From: Bacillota bacterium | Lineage (GTDB): Bacteria > Bacillota > Clostridia > Christensenellales > Aristaeellaceae | Length of the DNA stretch: 51,877 nucleotides | NCBI GenBank assembly: GCA_023402355.1 | Contig: JAEXCG010000038.1 | Location: 1 to 51,877 of the forward strand | Direction of reading: 5' to 3' | Part shown: positions 15,582-23,887 of the stretch, in pieces | Numbering within the stretch: position 1 is the first letter of the stretch | Layout: every line of letters starts with the position of its first letter | The notes under the pieces: model-generated | Seen by the model: the letters and a program-made list of their open reading frames with translations, nothing else | Database searches by the model: none | Told to the model about the DNA's origin: nothing | Program-made: the position numbers and the translations under genes

Positions 15582-16715
15582 CTAGGATAAGCTTGATTCG
15601 TCCTCCGCCTTCTTCTCCTTCGCCCAGGGCAGGCGGATGCCGCTGACGGCGATGGAGAACAGGTCGCCCAGCGCCTTTTGAAAGACCTCCCGCTTGTCGC
15701 CGGTTAGGCCCCGCAGCGCCCTTAGCACCGCCTGCGCGCTCTTTTGCCAGCGCTCGCCCATGTCCGCGAGCGTCTTTTCCTGCGAAGCGGCGAGCACCTC
15801 GTATACCGCGTCGCTGAACACGCGCCGGTCTTCCGGCGACAGCCCCTTCAGCCACAGGCGCAGGATGCGGTTGACCTCGAGGCTTTCCGCGCTCAGCTCC
15901 GGCTTTTCCACAAAGCGCTTCCCTTCGATCTGCCAGGAAAACGCGCTGTGCTGCATGATGCCCTTCTCGTCGCTTTCGACCACCGTGTAGCGCTTTTCCT
16001 GCTCCAGCAGCATGCCGACGACCGAGAAGTGCGGGATGTACAGCCGGAGCCTTTCCCGGATGCGCGCATACCCCGGCGAGGCGATCACGCGCTCGTCCTG
16101 CCCCGGCCCGTCGAAGCTCAGCACGCTTTCGATGCGTTCCTGCACCTTTTCCGGCACGCAGGCGCCCGCGTATACGGCGAGGTTTCCGCCCTTGGAATGC
16201 CCGCAGACCGTGACCGAGCCGGAGACGGCCTGCGCTGCGCGCGCAAGGTAACGGGCCGCCTGCTTTTGTGAGGGCACGGGGCTTTCAAAGGAAAGGTTCA
16301 AGTCCTCCTTCCAGCCCACGAGCGAGTCGTCCGTGCCGCGGAACGCGACCAGCGCCGCCCCACCCGGCAGGGCGAACGTCATCGCGCCAAACTGCTGCTG
16401 CTCGTCCTCGCAAAGGATGCTGGTATAGTTTAGGACGGGCAGGCCGGAAAAGCGCGCGCAACCCGACAGATGCCCCAGCAGCGCGCGGTTGCCCTCCCAG
16501 AGATATGCCGTCTGGTGGATGCGCTTGCCCTCGGGGTCCAGGGCAAGCAGCGCGCGCGCCGCCTCGCCCACGGTGCGCGCCTTACCCCCCGGCAGGCAAT
16601 CCCCAAAGGAGACGTAGGACAGCTCCGCGAGCACGAGCGCGTCGATGTCGTTGAGCGGGTCCGCCGAAAGCGACAGGTCCCCCCGCCAGCGCAGGTAATC
16701 CAGCATGTTCGCCAT
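15582..16715 (-). CDS. Lipase-like alpha/beta hydrolase (DUF2974 / Mbeg1-like)
   Basis: A 377-residue protein whose first two thirds are an alpha/beta hydrolase. LVAFRGTDDSLVGWKEDLN (122-140) is the oxyanion and lid region, CGHSKGGNLA (171-180) the nucleophile elbow with Ser174, and FDGPGQ follows. The C-terminal 100 residues are helical and charged. The substrate is unknown; family members are lipase-like. The ATG at 16715 follows GGAGGG. It ends next to the MITE-like element and is 90 bases from the phosphoesterase gene in the same direction. Confidence 0.85.
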   Translation of the reverse strand: MANMLDYLRWRGDLSLSADPLNDIDALVLAELSYVSFGDCLPGGKARTVGEAARALLALDPEGKRIHQTAYLWEGNRALLGHLSGCARFSGLPVLNYTSILCEDEQQQFGAMTFALPGGAALVAFRGTDDSLVGWKEDLNLSFESPVPSQKQAARYLARAAQAVSGSVTVCGHSKGGNLAVYAGACVPEKVQERIESVLSFDGPGQDERVIASPGYARIRERLRLYIPHFSVVGMLLEQEKRYTVVESDEKGIMQHSAFSWQIEGKRFVEKPELSAESLEVNRILRLWLKGLSPEDRRVFSDAVYEVLAASQEKTLADMGERWQKSAQAVLRALRGLTGDKREVFQKALGDLFSIAVSGIRLPWAKEKKAEDESSLS

Positions 16716-16805
16716 AGCGCCCTCCGGTTCGTTCTGATGGTTCCAGTATACGGGCGCGAAGCCGCTTTCGTCAAGTAAAAGCGAGGGATGCCTTTTCGCG
16801 CGACC

Positions 16806-17738
16806 TCACAGCTCCGCTTCCTCGGCGCGCAGGCCGTCGCCCGGGCGCGTCAGCAGAAAGTCGTCCCAGCAGCGCAGCGAATGATTGCGAAACAGCACGC
16901 CAATTTCCCCCGTCCCGTACCACTCCAGCAGCACCGAGCGGATGGCGCTGCCCCGGTAGTTCTCCAGAGACGCCGCGTCGATCTGCATCACCGGCTGACC
17001 GTCCACCGCGGCGATTTTGCGGTGGCAGTCCTTGCCCGCCCAGACCGCGTCGCCGATGTGCGCGTGCCCGTAAAAGTGCATGCGCACGTTGTCCGGCAGC
17101 GGCAAAAAGCGGTCGAAGAGCGGTGCCGCGCGGTTGCCGCCGGCAAACGCGTAGTGCGAGAGCGTGATCACAGGCTTATGAAGACCCGCGATTTGCGCCA
17201 TCACCTCACGATAGGCCTCCGGCGTATAGGGATACAGGGAGCTGTCTCCCCTGATTTCACCGTGGGTCGTATACCAGCGTCCCCCCGCGTCCGCATGATC
17301 GGTCAGGAAGCAAAGCGCAAATTCTCCGAGATCCGCCGTATAGCACAGGTCGCCCAGCGTTTCCTGCGTATGCCACTGAGGCAGCGGGCGCACGTATTCC
17401 CAGAAGGGCAGGCGCATGCCCGAAAGCGTCTCCCGGTGGCAGGCGAAGTAATCGAAGTCGTGGTTGCCCAGCACGTAGTAGACCGGTGCCCGGACGCGCG
17501 CGAACTGCGCCCTCTGCATCTGCGCCATTTCCGCAAGAAACCCCGGGTCATGCCCTTCGACCGCGTCGCCCAGGTAGCAAACGGCGTCGCACGGCAAATC
17601 AAGCGACAAAAAATCGTCGACCGCCCGGGTCATGCAGTGCGCAGCGCGCTGCGGGCAGCGCTGCTGTAAGTCCGATACGATCCATACGCGGCGCACGGCC
17701 CCCGCGGAGGCCGCCGCGATCAACCTGTCCAGCATCAT
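16806..17738 (-). CDS. Calcineurin-like metallophosphoesterase
   Basis: A 310-residue phosphoesterase. Metal-ligand motifs appear in order: VSDLQQ (21-26), GDAVEGHD (57-64), GNHD (91-94), LSHYAF (near 194) and GHAH (near 229). The first motif lacks the usual His of DxH (it reads DLQ), so the first metal site may be altered. It is probably cytosolic. No neighbour fixes the substrate. The gene is separated from the upstream sugar ABC operon by a GC-rich hairpin. Confidence 0.85.
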   Translation of the reverse strand: MMLDRLIAAASAGAVRRVWIVSDLQQRCPQRAAHCMTRAVDDFLSLDLPCDAVCYLGDAVEGHDPGFLAEMAQMQRAQFARVRAPVYYVLGNHDFDYFACHRETLSGMRLPFWEYVRPLPQWHTQETLGDLCYTADLGEFALCFLTDHADAGGRWYTTHGEIRGDSSLYPYTPEAYREVMAQIAGLHKPVITLSHYAFAGGNRAAPLFDRFLPLPDNVRMHFYGHAHIGDAVWAGKDCHRKIAAVDGQPVMQIDAASLENYRGSAIRSVLLEWYGTGEIGVLFRNHSLRCWDDFLLTRPGDGLRAEEAEL

Positions 17739-17765
17739 CCTTCGTTCCTCATTTCCCCGATGGTT

Positions 17766-17800
17766 AAAGGAAGGCCGCCGCGCGGCGGCAGCCTCCCTTT
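17766..17800 (-). terminator. Hairpin after the sugar-binding protein gene
   Basis: AAAGGGAGGC..GCCGCC pairs with GGCGGCCTTCCTTT on the minus strand, just past the binding-protein stop (17811) and before the phosphoesterase ATG. The T-tract is broken by C, so it may reduce rather than stop read-through. Confidence 0.45.
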
Positions 17801-17810
17801 GTCGGTATCG

Positions 17811-19364
17811 TCATTTGTGGGCGTCGTAATAAGACTGCCAGTAGCCGACGTACTCGTCGATGCTCAGGGTAGAGAGCGTCTTCAGATGCGTCTGCCAGGC
17901 CTCCGCGTCGATGCCGTCCACGATCGCGCGGGCCTTGAACTGGTCGAGGTAATGGTCGATGTCCACGAGCAGCATGTTGCGCTCGGCCTCTTCCTCCGCG
18001 TCGCCGAAGCCGTTCGGGATGTTCTCGGCGGGCGCGTACCGCAGGTACACCTCGTTGGCCTCCACCTTTGCCGCGATGCGATCCGCGAACTTCTCCGCCT
18101 GCGGCCCGCGGAAGCGGGAATAGGCGTACAGCGGTGCGCGCGGGCCGGTGCCCAGCGTACGGCGAATCTGCGAGGAGGACGAGCCTTCCGGCACGTTGTC
18201 CGTGAAGACCTCCCAGCGTCCGTCGTCCAGATAGCGCCAGATCACGCCCTCAGGCCCGTAGTTCCACAGGTTCAGAATGTCCAGATCGGAATTGATGTAG
18301 TCGTACCAGCGCACCAAGGCTTCCGGGTTCTTGCAGCTCGTGGTGATCGTAAATCCGTTGAGCGAGCCCTGCGGCGAGTTAGGCGTGTTGTTCTTGCTCC
18401 AAAGCGTCGGACCGTGCGGCCCCTCGACGGGCTCCAGGTAGGTAAAGTCCTGCACATGGCTGCCCAGTATGATGTTGTCGATGTACCACTCCAGGACGAT
18501 GCCCGTGACGCAGGTTTCGGCATTGCCCTTGGCGAGGAACTGCTGATAGTCCTCGGTGAAGTACTCCTGATTCATCAGCCCCTCGGCATACAGCGTGTGG
18601 AGCCACTGCAGCGCTTCAAAGTACGCGTCCTCCGACGGGGTGAAGATCACCCGGCCGTCCTGCACGCGCACGTGGTGGTCGTTTTCCACGGTTCCGAAAA
18701 AGCCGAAGAGGCAGTTGATTTTCGCCGCGCCGCTGGAAGCGGAGACGAGCAGCGGAATTTCATCCTTCTGCCCGTTGCCGTTCGGGTCTTGATCACGGAA
18801 GGCCACCAGCACGTCGTGGAACTCCTCCACCGTGCGCGGCGCCTGCAGGCCCAGCTTTTCGAGCCACGCCTCGTTGATCCACATTTCGGTGTTGACCATG
18901 TTCTTTACGTCCGCGTCGCCGGTGGGCAGCGAATAAAACTGCCCATCGCTCAGCGTCAGCGCGCCCTGCATGTCGGGCAGGTCCTCAAAGAGCTGTTTAA
19001 CGTTGGGCGCGCACGCGTCCACCAGGTCGTTCAGCGGCGTCAGGACGTCCATGTTGCTCACCACGTCCACCCCGCCGATGAAGGCGTCCGGCAGGTCGCC
19101 GGAGGCAAACGCGAGGTTCACCTTTTCCTGCCAGCCGGAATGCGGGACCTCGATCCACTCGATGTGAATGCCCGTCTGCTCCTCCGTGAAGCGCACACAT
19201 TCCTTTTCGGCCCAGGTATTCTGCGACAGGTCTTCCTTGTCCACCATGATGGTAAACGTCGTCGGTTCGTCCACGATCGGCAGCGAGACGTCGACCGCCG
19301 CAGCGCTCAGCGAGCAGGCGCACGTCAGCGCCAGCACCAGCGCCAGGATCAGGGTTTTGCGCAT
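17811..19364 (-). CDS. Extracellular solute-binding protein of a sugar ABC importer
   Basis: A 517-residue family 1 binding protein of the LplA type. An N-terminal signal (1-24, ending SLSAAAVDV) precedes the mature lobe beginning with TTFTIMVDKEDLSQNTWAEK. A lipobox is not clear (ALTCAC), so it may be released rather than lipid-anchored. The length of about 500 and the FASGDLPDAFIGG stretch are typical of oligosaccharide-binding members. AAGGAGG precedes the ATG. It is the third gene of the operon after two permeases. No ATPase is encoded here; a shared MsmK-type ATPase elsewhere is expected. Confidence 0.92.
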   Translation of the reverse strand: MRKTLILALVLALTCACSLSAAAVDVSLPIVDEPTTFTIMVDKEDLSQNTWAEKECVRFTEEQTGIHIEWIEVPHSGWQEKVNLAFASGDLPDAFIGGVDVVSNMDVLTPLNDLVDACAPNVKQLFEDLPDMQGALTLSDGQFYSLPTGDADVKNMVNTEMWINEAWLEKLGLQAPRTVEEFHDVLVAFRDQDPNGNGQKDEIPLLVSASSGAAKINCLFGFFGTVENDHHVRVQDGRVIFTPSEDAYFEALQWLHTLYAEGLMNQEYFTEDYQQFLAKGNAETCVTGIVLEWYIDNIILGSHVQDFTYLEPVEGPHGPTLWSKNNTPNSPQGSLNGFTITTSCKNPEALVRWYDYINSDLDILNLWNYGPEGVIWRYLDDGRWEVFTDNVPEGSSSSQIRRTLGTGPRAPLYAYSRFRGPQAEKFADRIAAKVEANEVYLRYAPAENIPNGFGDAEEEAERNMLLVDIDHYLDQFKARAIVDGIDAEAWQTHLKTLSTLSIDEYVGYWQSYYDAHK

Positions 19365-19434
19365 AAAGATTCCTCCTTTTTGATGGGAAATGTTCGGGAT
19401 GTATGACGACAGGAAACGCCGTTCCTGACGCGCA

Positions 19435-20331
19435 TCAGCCTTTGACCGAGCCGATCATCACGCCCTTGACGAAGTACTTCTGCACGAACGGATAGATCAG
19501 GAGCATGGGCACCGAGGCCACCACGATGACGCCGTACTTCACCGTCGCGGCGATGCGCTGCATCTCCTGAATGGCATCCAGATCGGTGATGTCCGCCTGC
19601 ACCATCTGACTGCTGATCAGGATTTCGCGCAGGATCAGCTGCAGCGGGTATTGCTCCTGCCGGTTTAAGTAGACCAGGGCGTTGAAGTAGCCGTTCCACT
19701 GGGCGACCGCGTAGTACAGCGCCAGCACCGCCACGATGGATTTGGACAGCGGCACCACGATGCTTACAAAGAACCGGCCGTTACCGCATCCGTCGATGGA
19801 GGCGGCCTCCAAAAGCTCCGGCGGGATGCTGCCCGAAAAGAACGAGCGGGCGATGATGATGTTGTAAACCGAGACGCTGCCCAGCAGGATCACCACCCAG
19901 GGCGAACCCATCAGCCCGAGCTGCTTGACCACCAGATAGGTCGGGATGAGCCCGCCGCTGAAATACATCGTAAAGACGTAGAGCAGCATCAGCACGCGCC
20001 GTCCCGTAAGGTCGCTGCGCGAAAAGCTGTAACCGGCCATGACGGTCGTGGTGACGCCCAGCGCCGTGGTGCCGAGGGTGTACAGGACGGAATTGCGGTA
20101 TCCCGACCAGATACGCGTGTCCTGCAAGATGCGCTTATAGCCCACGAGCGAGAGGTTCTTGGGCAGCAGAATCACCTGGCCCGTGCCGATGGAGGTCGCG
20201 TCGCTGACGGAGGCGATGACCACAAAGTAGAGCGGATAGAGCACCACGAGGAGCGCGAGCACCAGCAGCAAAGTGGAAATGCCGTCAAAGGCCGCGTCGA
20301 AGCGCGTCCGACGCACAGGAGCTATTCTCAT
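19435..20331 (-). CDS. Sugar ABC transporter permease (LplC/CUT1 type)
   Basis: A 298-residue inner-membrane permease with about six segments. The EAA loop is visible as PPELLEAASIDGCGNGRFF, where the ATPase docks. The C-terminus reads FVQKYFVKGVMIGSVKG, the standard LplC ending. It forms the translocation pore with the permease encoded 14 bases upstream. GGGGGAAGGAAAGG precedes the ATG. Confidence 0.95.
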   Translation of the reverse strand: MRIAPVRRTRFDAAFDGISTLLLVLALLVVLYPLYFVVIASVSDATSIGTGQVILLPKNLSLVGYKRILQDTRIWSGYRNSVLYTLGTTALGVTTTVMAGYSFSRSDLTGRRVLMLLYVFTMYFSGGLIPTYLVVKQLGLMGSPWVVILLGSVSVYNIIIARSFFSGSIPPELLEAASIDGCGNGRFFVSIVVPLSKSIVAVLALYYAVAQWNGYFNALVYLNRQEQYPLQLILREILISSQMVQADITDLDAIQEMQRIAATVKYGVIVVASVPMLLIYPFVQKYFVKGVMIGSVKG

Positions 20332-20345
20332 CCTTTCCTTCCCCC

Positions 20346-21284
20346 TTACAAAAGGCTGGTGCCCGACATCCTGTCCGCGAGCTTGTTGACCGACAGCAGG
20401 ATGATCAGATTGATCACGTTGTTGAAAAGGCCGATGGCCGTCGAATAGCTGTACTGCGCGCTTAGCAGGCCGATCTTGTACACGTAGGTGGAGATGATCT
20501 CCGACACGCCCAGGTTGAGGTCGTTTTGCATCAGGTAGACCTTTTCAAAGCCGATGCTCAGCACGTTGCCCGTGTTCATGATGAGCAGGATGATCGCCGT
20601 GGGCAGGATGGCGGGGACGTCCACATGCCAGATGCGCTGCAGCTTGTTCGCCCCGTCCACGATCGCGGCCTCGTGAAGCTCCGGGCTGACGCCCGCCAGC
20701 GCCGCGATGTAGATCACAGAGTTGTACCCGGTGCGCTGCCAGATGTGCGACCACACGTAGATGTGGCGAAACAGCGACGCATCCGACAGAAAGGGAATCG
20801 GCTTTGCCCCCAGCTTGCCGAGCAGTTGATTGAAGATGCCGCTTTGGCTCATAAAGACCATCATCATGCCCACGAGCACCACGGTGGAGATGAAGTGCGG
20901 GGCGTAGGTGACCATCTGCGTCACCTTCCGCAGGCGGTTTGAAACGCTGTAGTTGAGCAGCAGCGCCAAGATGATCGGAAACGGAAAGGCGGCGATCAGC
21001 TGATAGACGCTGAGCAGGATGGTATTTCGCAGCAGGTCGCCGAACATATAGGAGAAAAAGAACTTCTTAAAGTGCGCAAGGCCGACCCATGCGCTGTCCC
21101 AGATTCCCTTGGAGGGCACAAACTTCTTGAAGGCGATCTGCACCCCGTACAGCGGTGCGTATTGAAACACCGCGAGATACAGCAGCGTGGGCAGCAAAAA
21201 CGCGTACAGAATCCAGTTTCTGCGAATGCTTCTCAGCGCCTTTTGACGGCGCGCCCGTCTTAAAGCGGCAACAGGGGTTTGCAC
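20346..21284 (-). CDS. Sugar ABC transporter permease (LplB/CUT1 type)
   Basis: A permease of 312 residues. A basic N-terminal tail precedes TM1 (WILYAFLLPTLLYLAVFQY), the N-terminal domain typical of LplB. The EAA loop is LHEAAIVDGANKLQRIW. The start is GTG 21284, 9 bases after AAGGAGG; a TTG two codons upstream (21290) lies only 3 bases from it. It is the first gene of the importer operon. The AraC-type membrane regulator encoded upstream probably controls it. Confidence 0.94.
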   Translation of the reverse strand: MQTPVAALRRARRQKALRSIRRNWILYAFLLPTLLYLAVFQYAPLYGVQIAFKKFVPSKGIWDSAWVGLAHFKKFFFSYMFGDLLRNTILLSVYQLIAAFPFPIILALLLNYSVSNRLRKVTQMVTYAPHFISTVVLVGMMMVFMSQSGIFNQLLGKLGAKPIPFLSDASLFRHIYVWSHIWQRTGYNSVIYIAALAGVSPELHEAAIVDGANKLQRIWHVDVPAILPTAIILLIMNTGNVLSIGFEKVYLMQNDLNLGVSEIISTYVYKIGLLSAQYSYSTAIGLFNNVINLIILLSVNKLADRMSGTSLL

Positions 21285-21421
21285 GTACAAGCGCCTCCTT
21301 CACGTTTTCTCATAACCGCATCAAACCACAGGCCGTCACTTTGTACAAGTGGAAGATATTGATCAAGTTTTCCTGTATTCGCGCGTTTTCTTGTCTTTAT
21401 TGACGATTCTTGAAAGAAAAC

Positions 21422-21475
21422 GCGCCGTGCGGGAACCCTGCTTTCAAACAGAGCCACCCTGCACGGCGCTTTTTT
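21422..21475. terminator. Bidirectional terminator between AraC regulator and permease genes
   Basis: GCGCCGTGC (21422-21430) pairs with GCACGGCGC (21461-21469). Plus-strand T run 21470-21475; on the minus strand GTTTTCTTTC follows. It ends the regulator transcript, so the importer operon must have its own promoter in 21291-21420. There a weak TTGATC/TACAAA pair on the minus strand is the only candidate I see. Confidence 0.7.
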
Positions 21476-21505
21476 CGCCCGCTATGCGCGTTTTTTCAAC
21501 AATCG

Positions 21506-23674
21506 TCATACGCTCTCGCGTTCATCCTCCGCGCACGGCGCCGCCTTCCGGCTCCGAAACGCGGTGGGCGACAGCCCGCAAACCTTCTTGAACGCGCGCA
21601 TGAAGGTCGCGGACTGCGCGTACCCCACGACGCGGGCTATTTCCGCCACGCTGCGCGGGGTTTGCAGCAGCATCTCCTGCGCCAGGCGGATGCGAAGATC
21701 TTCCACAAATTCCGAGACCGAAACGCCCGCGTGGTTTTTAAAGTAATGGCTCAGATTGGAAATGGAAAGGTGGAAGTGATCCGCGGCGCGCTGCACGGTG
21801 AAGTTCTCGTCCCGATAGTTTTCCGCCAGATAATCCTCGATGTCCCGGATCAGCAGGTTGTCCCGATCCTCCTTCTTCTGCATGCGCGCCGCAAGCAGCG
21901 ATGCGGCCTCGCGCAGCAGCATCCTGACTCCGACCTGGGCGTCCGCCGTCTCCGTCAGCAGGGGCAGCAGCTCGCGGACCGCCCGCGCCCCCTCGCCGTC
22001 GCCCTGGTCTTCAAACCAGCTCTGCACGATGTGCAGCACGTCGTAGCCCAGAGCGCGCGAATCTTCCCCCTCCGCCGCGCCGCCCAGCGCCCCGTTCAGC
22101 GTTTCGATCGTAAACTGGATGCGCTCTGCCTCGCCGAACTTCAGGGCGTTGCGCAGCGCTTCGCACATCTCCTGTGAGCTTTGCCGGGCATCCACGAGCC
22201 GCTGCGCGGAGGCGGGGCGCAAAAGGCGGGAATAGGCGCCGGCCAGCTCCGGCAGGCGCGCGCAGGGCGGGCTGACCCGGACCGACGCGTACAGCGCCCG
22301 CTCCGCGAGAAGGCTTTCGATTCGTTCCCCTGCCTCCAGCGCGTCATCCCGGACGAGGAAGATCACGCTGTGGTTTTCCGGCACCTCCAGGTAGAGCTGC
22401 ACCGTCTGGGCGCCCAGCGCGCCGCGAACCGTCTCCACCAGGCGGGCGGCAAAGTCCTCGCGTTCGCAAGGCGCGCCCTGCCCGCGCGCGAGCACGATGC
22501 GCCAGGCGTCCCCGCAAAGCCGCAGCGACAGCGGCGCGCCGTCCGCGTTGAATGCTTCTGCGCTGGAATATCCGCCGATCAGCAGCCGCAGGATCAGGCG
22601 CTCTTTGGAGAGCGCCTCCGTCCGGCGAACGATCGCGGCGTTGTTTCTGCGCATGGCCTGCAAAGCGTTCCGCACGTTTTTCACCGCGTCGTCGGAGCGC
22701 TCCATCGCCACGCCGGCGTCCATCGCGTCGTGTTCCAGCCTGCGGATGGGCACGTAATTCACCCGCATGACCAGGGCGATGACCGTGCCGCCGAGCGCGA
22801 AGATCGCGAGCAGGCCCGTGAAGAACATGCCCCAAAGCTGCGAAATCGGCGCGTTCGCGATCTCTCGCGGGACGGCGTTGAGATAGATGAGCCCGTCCCG
22901 CTCCGAACGCCTGCGCGCATAGAGCACCGCCGCGCCCGACATGCGGCTCGTGCCCGTGTCCCCGGCCTGCGCAAGCAGGGCCGCGACCTCCTCCTGCGAC
23001 CAATCCGCGCCGGAAGCGCTCGCGTAGAGCACGTTCCCCTCCAGGTCGCAGATGAACGTCCGGCACTGCGGATAGAGCATCGCGCTCTCGCTCAGCCCCG
23101 CCAGCGCGTTCGGGTCGATTTCAAAGATAAGCCCGTTGCGCTGGGTGGAGGATACGCGCGCGGAGGCCGCGTACAGAAGCTTGCCGCCTTCCCTCGCCCG
23201 CGGCAGCGAGGACAGCCAGGCGCCGCCCTCGAGCCCAGAGAGCAGGCGCTCCACCTGCTCCCTTTCAAGCATCGCGCCTTTCAGCTTCCGATCGTAAAAA
23301 ATCCCCTTGGGATACAGGGCGTTGTAGGCGTACACCGTGTCGAGCCCCGTGCCGTAAAAGTACACGGCGTCCACAAAGGAGCTGGACATGAGCCACTGTG
23401 AAAGCGCGCGCTGGGTGTCGTAAAACGCGCCCGTCCGCTTCAAATTCCGGTCGAAGAACTCGCTCCGCTGCGTCGTCTGCACCGCGTAAGCGTCCAGCTG
23501 GGCGACCTGCATGGAAACCGCCGCGCTCAATTGCCGCAGCGCGCTGGCGTTGCGTTCGAGCAGTTGATCGCCGCAATAGTGCATGACGATTTGGAAGATC
23601 ACGGCCGACAGGATGCCGATGGGGAGCAGCAGCGTGAGAAGATAGGACAACAGGTACCTGCGGAACGTTTTCAT
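21506..23674 (-). CDS. Transmembrane AraC-family regulator (YesN/one-component type)
   Basis: A 722-residue regulator that senses outside and binds DNA inside. TM1 is at about 5-30 (YLLSYLLTLLLPIGILSAVIF), then an outer sensing domain, TM2 near 275-300 (LWGMFFTGLLAIFALGGTVIALVM), a linker, and two AraC helix-turn-helices in the last 110 residues (FTVQRAADHFHLSISNLSHYF and SVAEIARVVGYAQSATFMRAF). ATG 23674 follows AGGGAG at 9 bases. This architecture usually sits next to and regulates LplABC-type sugar importers, as here. The ligand is probably the imported sugar, by context. Confidence 0.93.
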   Translation of the reverse strand: MKTFRRYLLSYLLTLLLPIGILSAVIFQIVMHYCGDQLLERNASALRQLSAAVSMQVAQLDAYAVQTTQRSEFFDRNLKRTGAFYDTQRALSQWLMSSSFVDAVYFYGTGLDTVYAYNALYPKGIFYDRKLKGAMLEREQVERLLSGLEGGAWLSSLPRAREGGKLLYAASARVSSTQRNGLIFEIDPNALAGLSESAMLYPQCRTFICDLEGNVLYASASGADWSQEEVAALLAQAGDTGTSRMSGAAVLYARRRSERDGLIYLNAVPREIANAPISQLWGMFFTGLLAIFALGGTVIALVMRVNYVPIRRLEHDAMDAGVAMERSDDAVKNVRNALQAMRRNNAAIVRRTEALSKERLILRLLIGGYSSAEAFNADGAPLSLRLCGDAWRIVLARGQGAPCEREDFAARLVETVRGALGAQTVQLYLEVPENHSVIFLVRDDALEAGERIESLLAERALYASVRVSPPCARLPELAGAYSRLLRPASAQRLVDARQSSQEMCEALRNALKFGEAERIQFTIETLNGALGGAAEGEDSRALGYDVLHIVQSWFEDQGDGEGARAVRELLPLLTETADAQVGVRMLLREAASLLAARMQKKEDRDNLLIRDIEDYLAENYRDENFTVQRAADHFHLSISNLSHYFKNHAGVSVSEFVEDLRIRLAQEMLLQTPRSVAEIARVVGYAQSATFMRAFKKVCGLSPTAFRSRKAAPCAEDERESV

Positions 23675-23737
23675 CGGGCGCAACTCCCTTTCTGGCCATG
23701 CAAAACCTTGTCACCTATGTGATCTTTTCGGCATTTT

Positions 23738-23766
23738 AGTATAGCATAATCGACAATCCCGTGCAA
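23738..23766 (-). promoter_or_regulatory. Sigma-A promoter of the AraC-type regulator
   Basis: On the minus strand TTGCAC (23766-23761) and TATACT (23743-23738) have a 17-base spacer. Start expected near 23731, about 57 bases before the ATG. Confidence 0.65.
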
Positions 23767-23803
23767 ATCCGTTGTGAGGCCCGACTTTCTTTGGCGCTTT
23801 TAA

Positions 23804-23832
23804 TTGACAATTATGTATCAATCTTCTATACT
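23804..23832 (+). promoter_or_regulatory. Sigma-A promoter of the exported flavin reductase
   Basis: A perfect -35, TTGACA (23804-23809), a 17-base spacer and TATACT (23827-23832). It lies 55 bases before ATG 23888 and back-to-back with the AraC promoter. Confidence 0.75.
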
Positions 23833-23887
23833 GACCGTACATGGATGAAGAGGGGACTTCATCCCAATTATTGTGAGGAGGGATCTC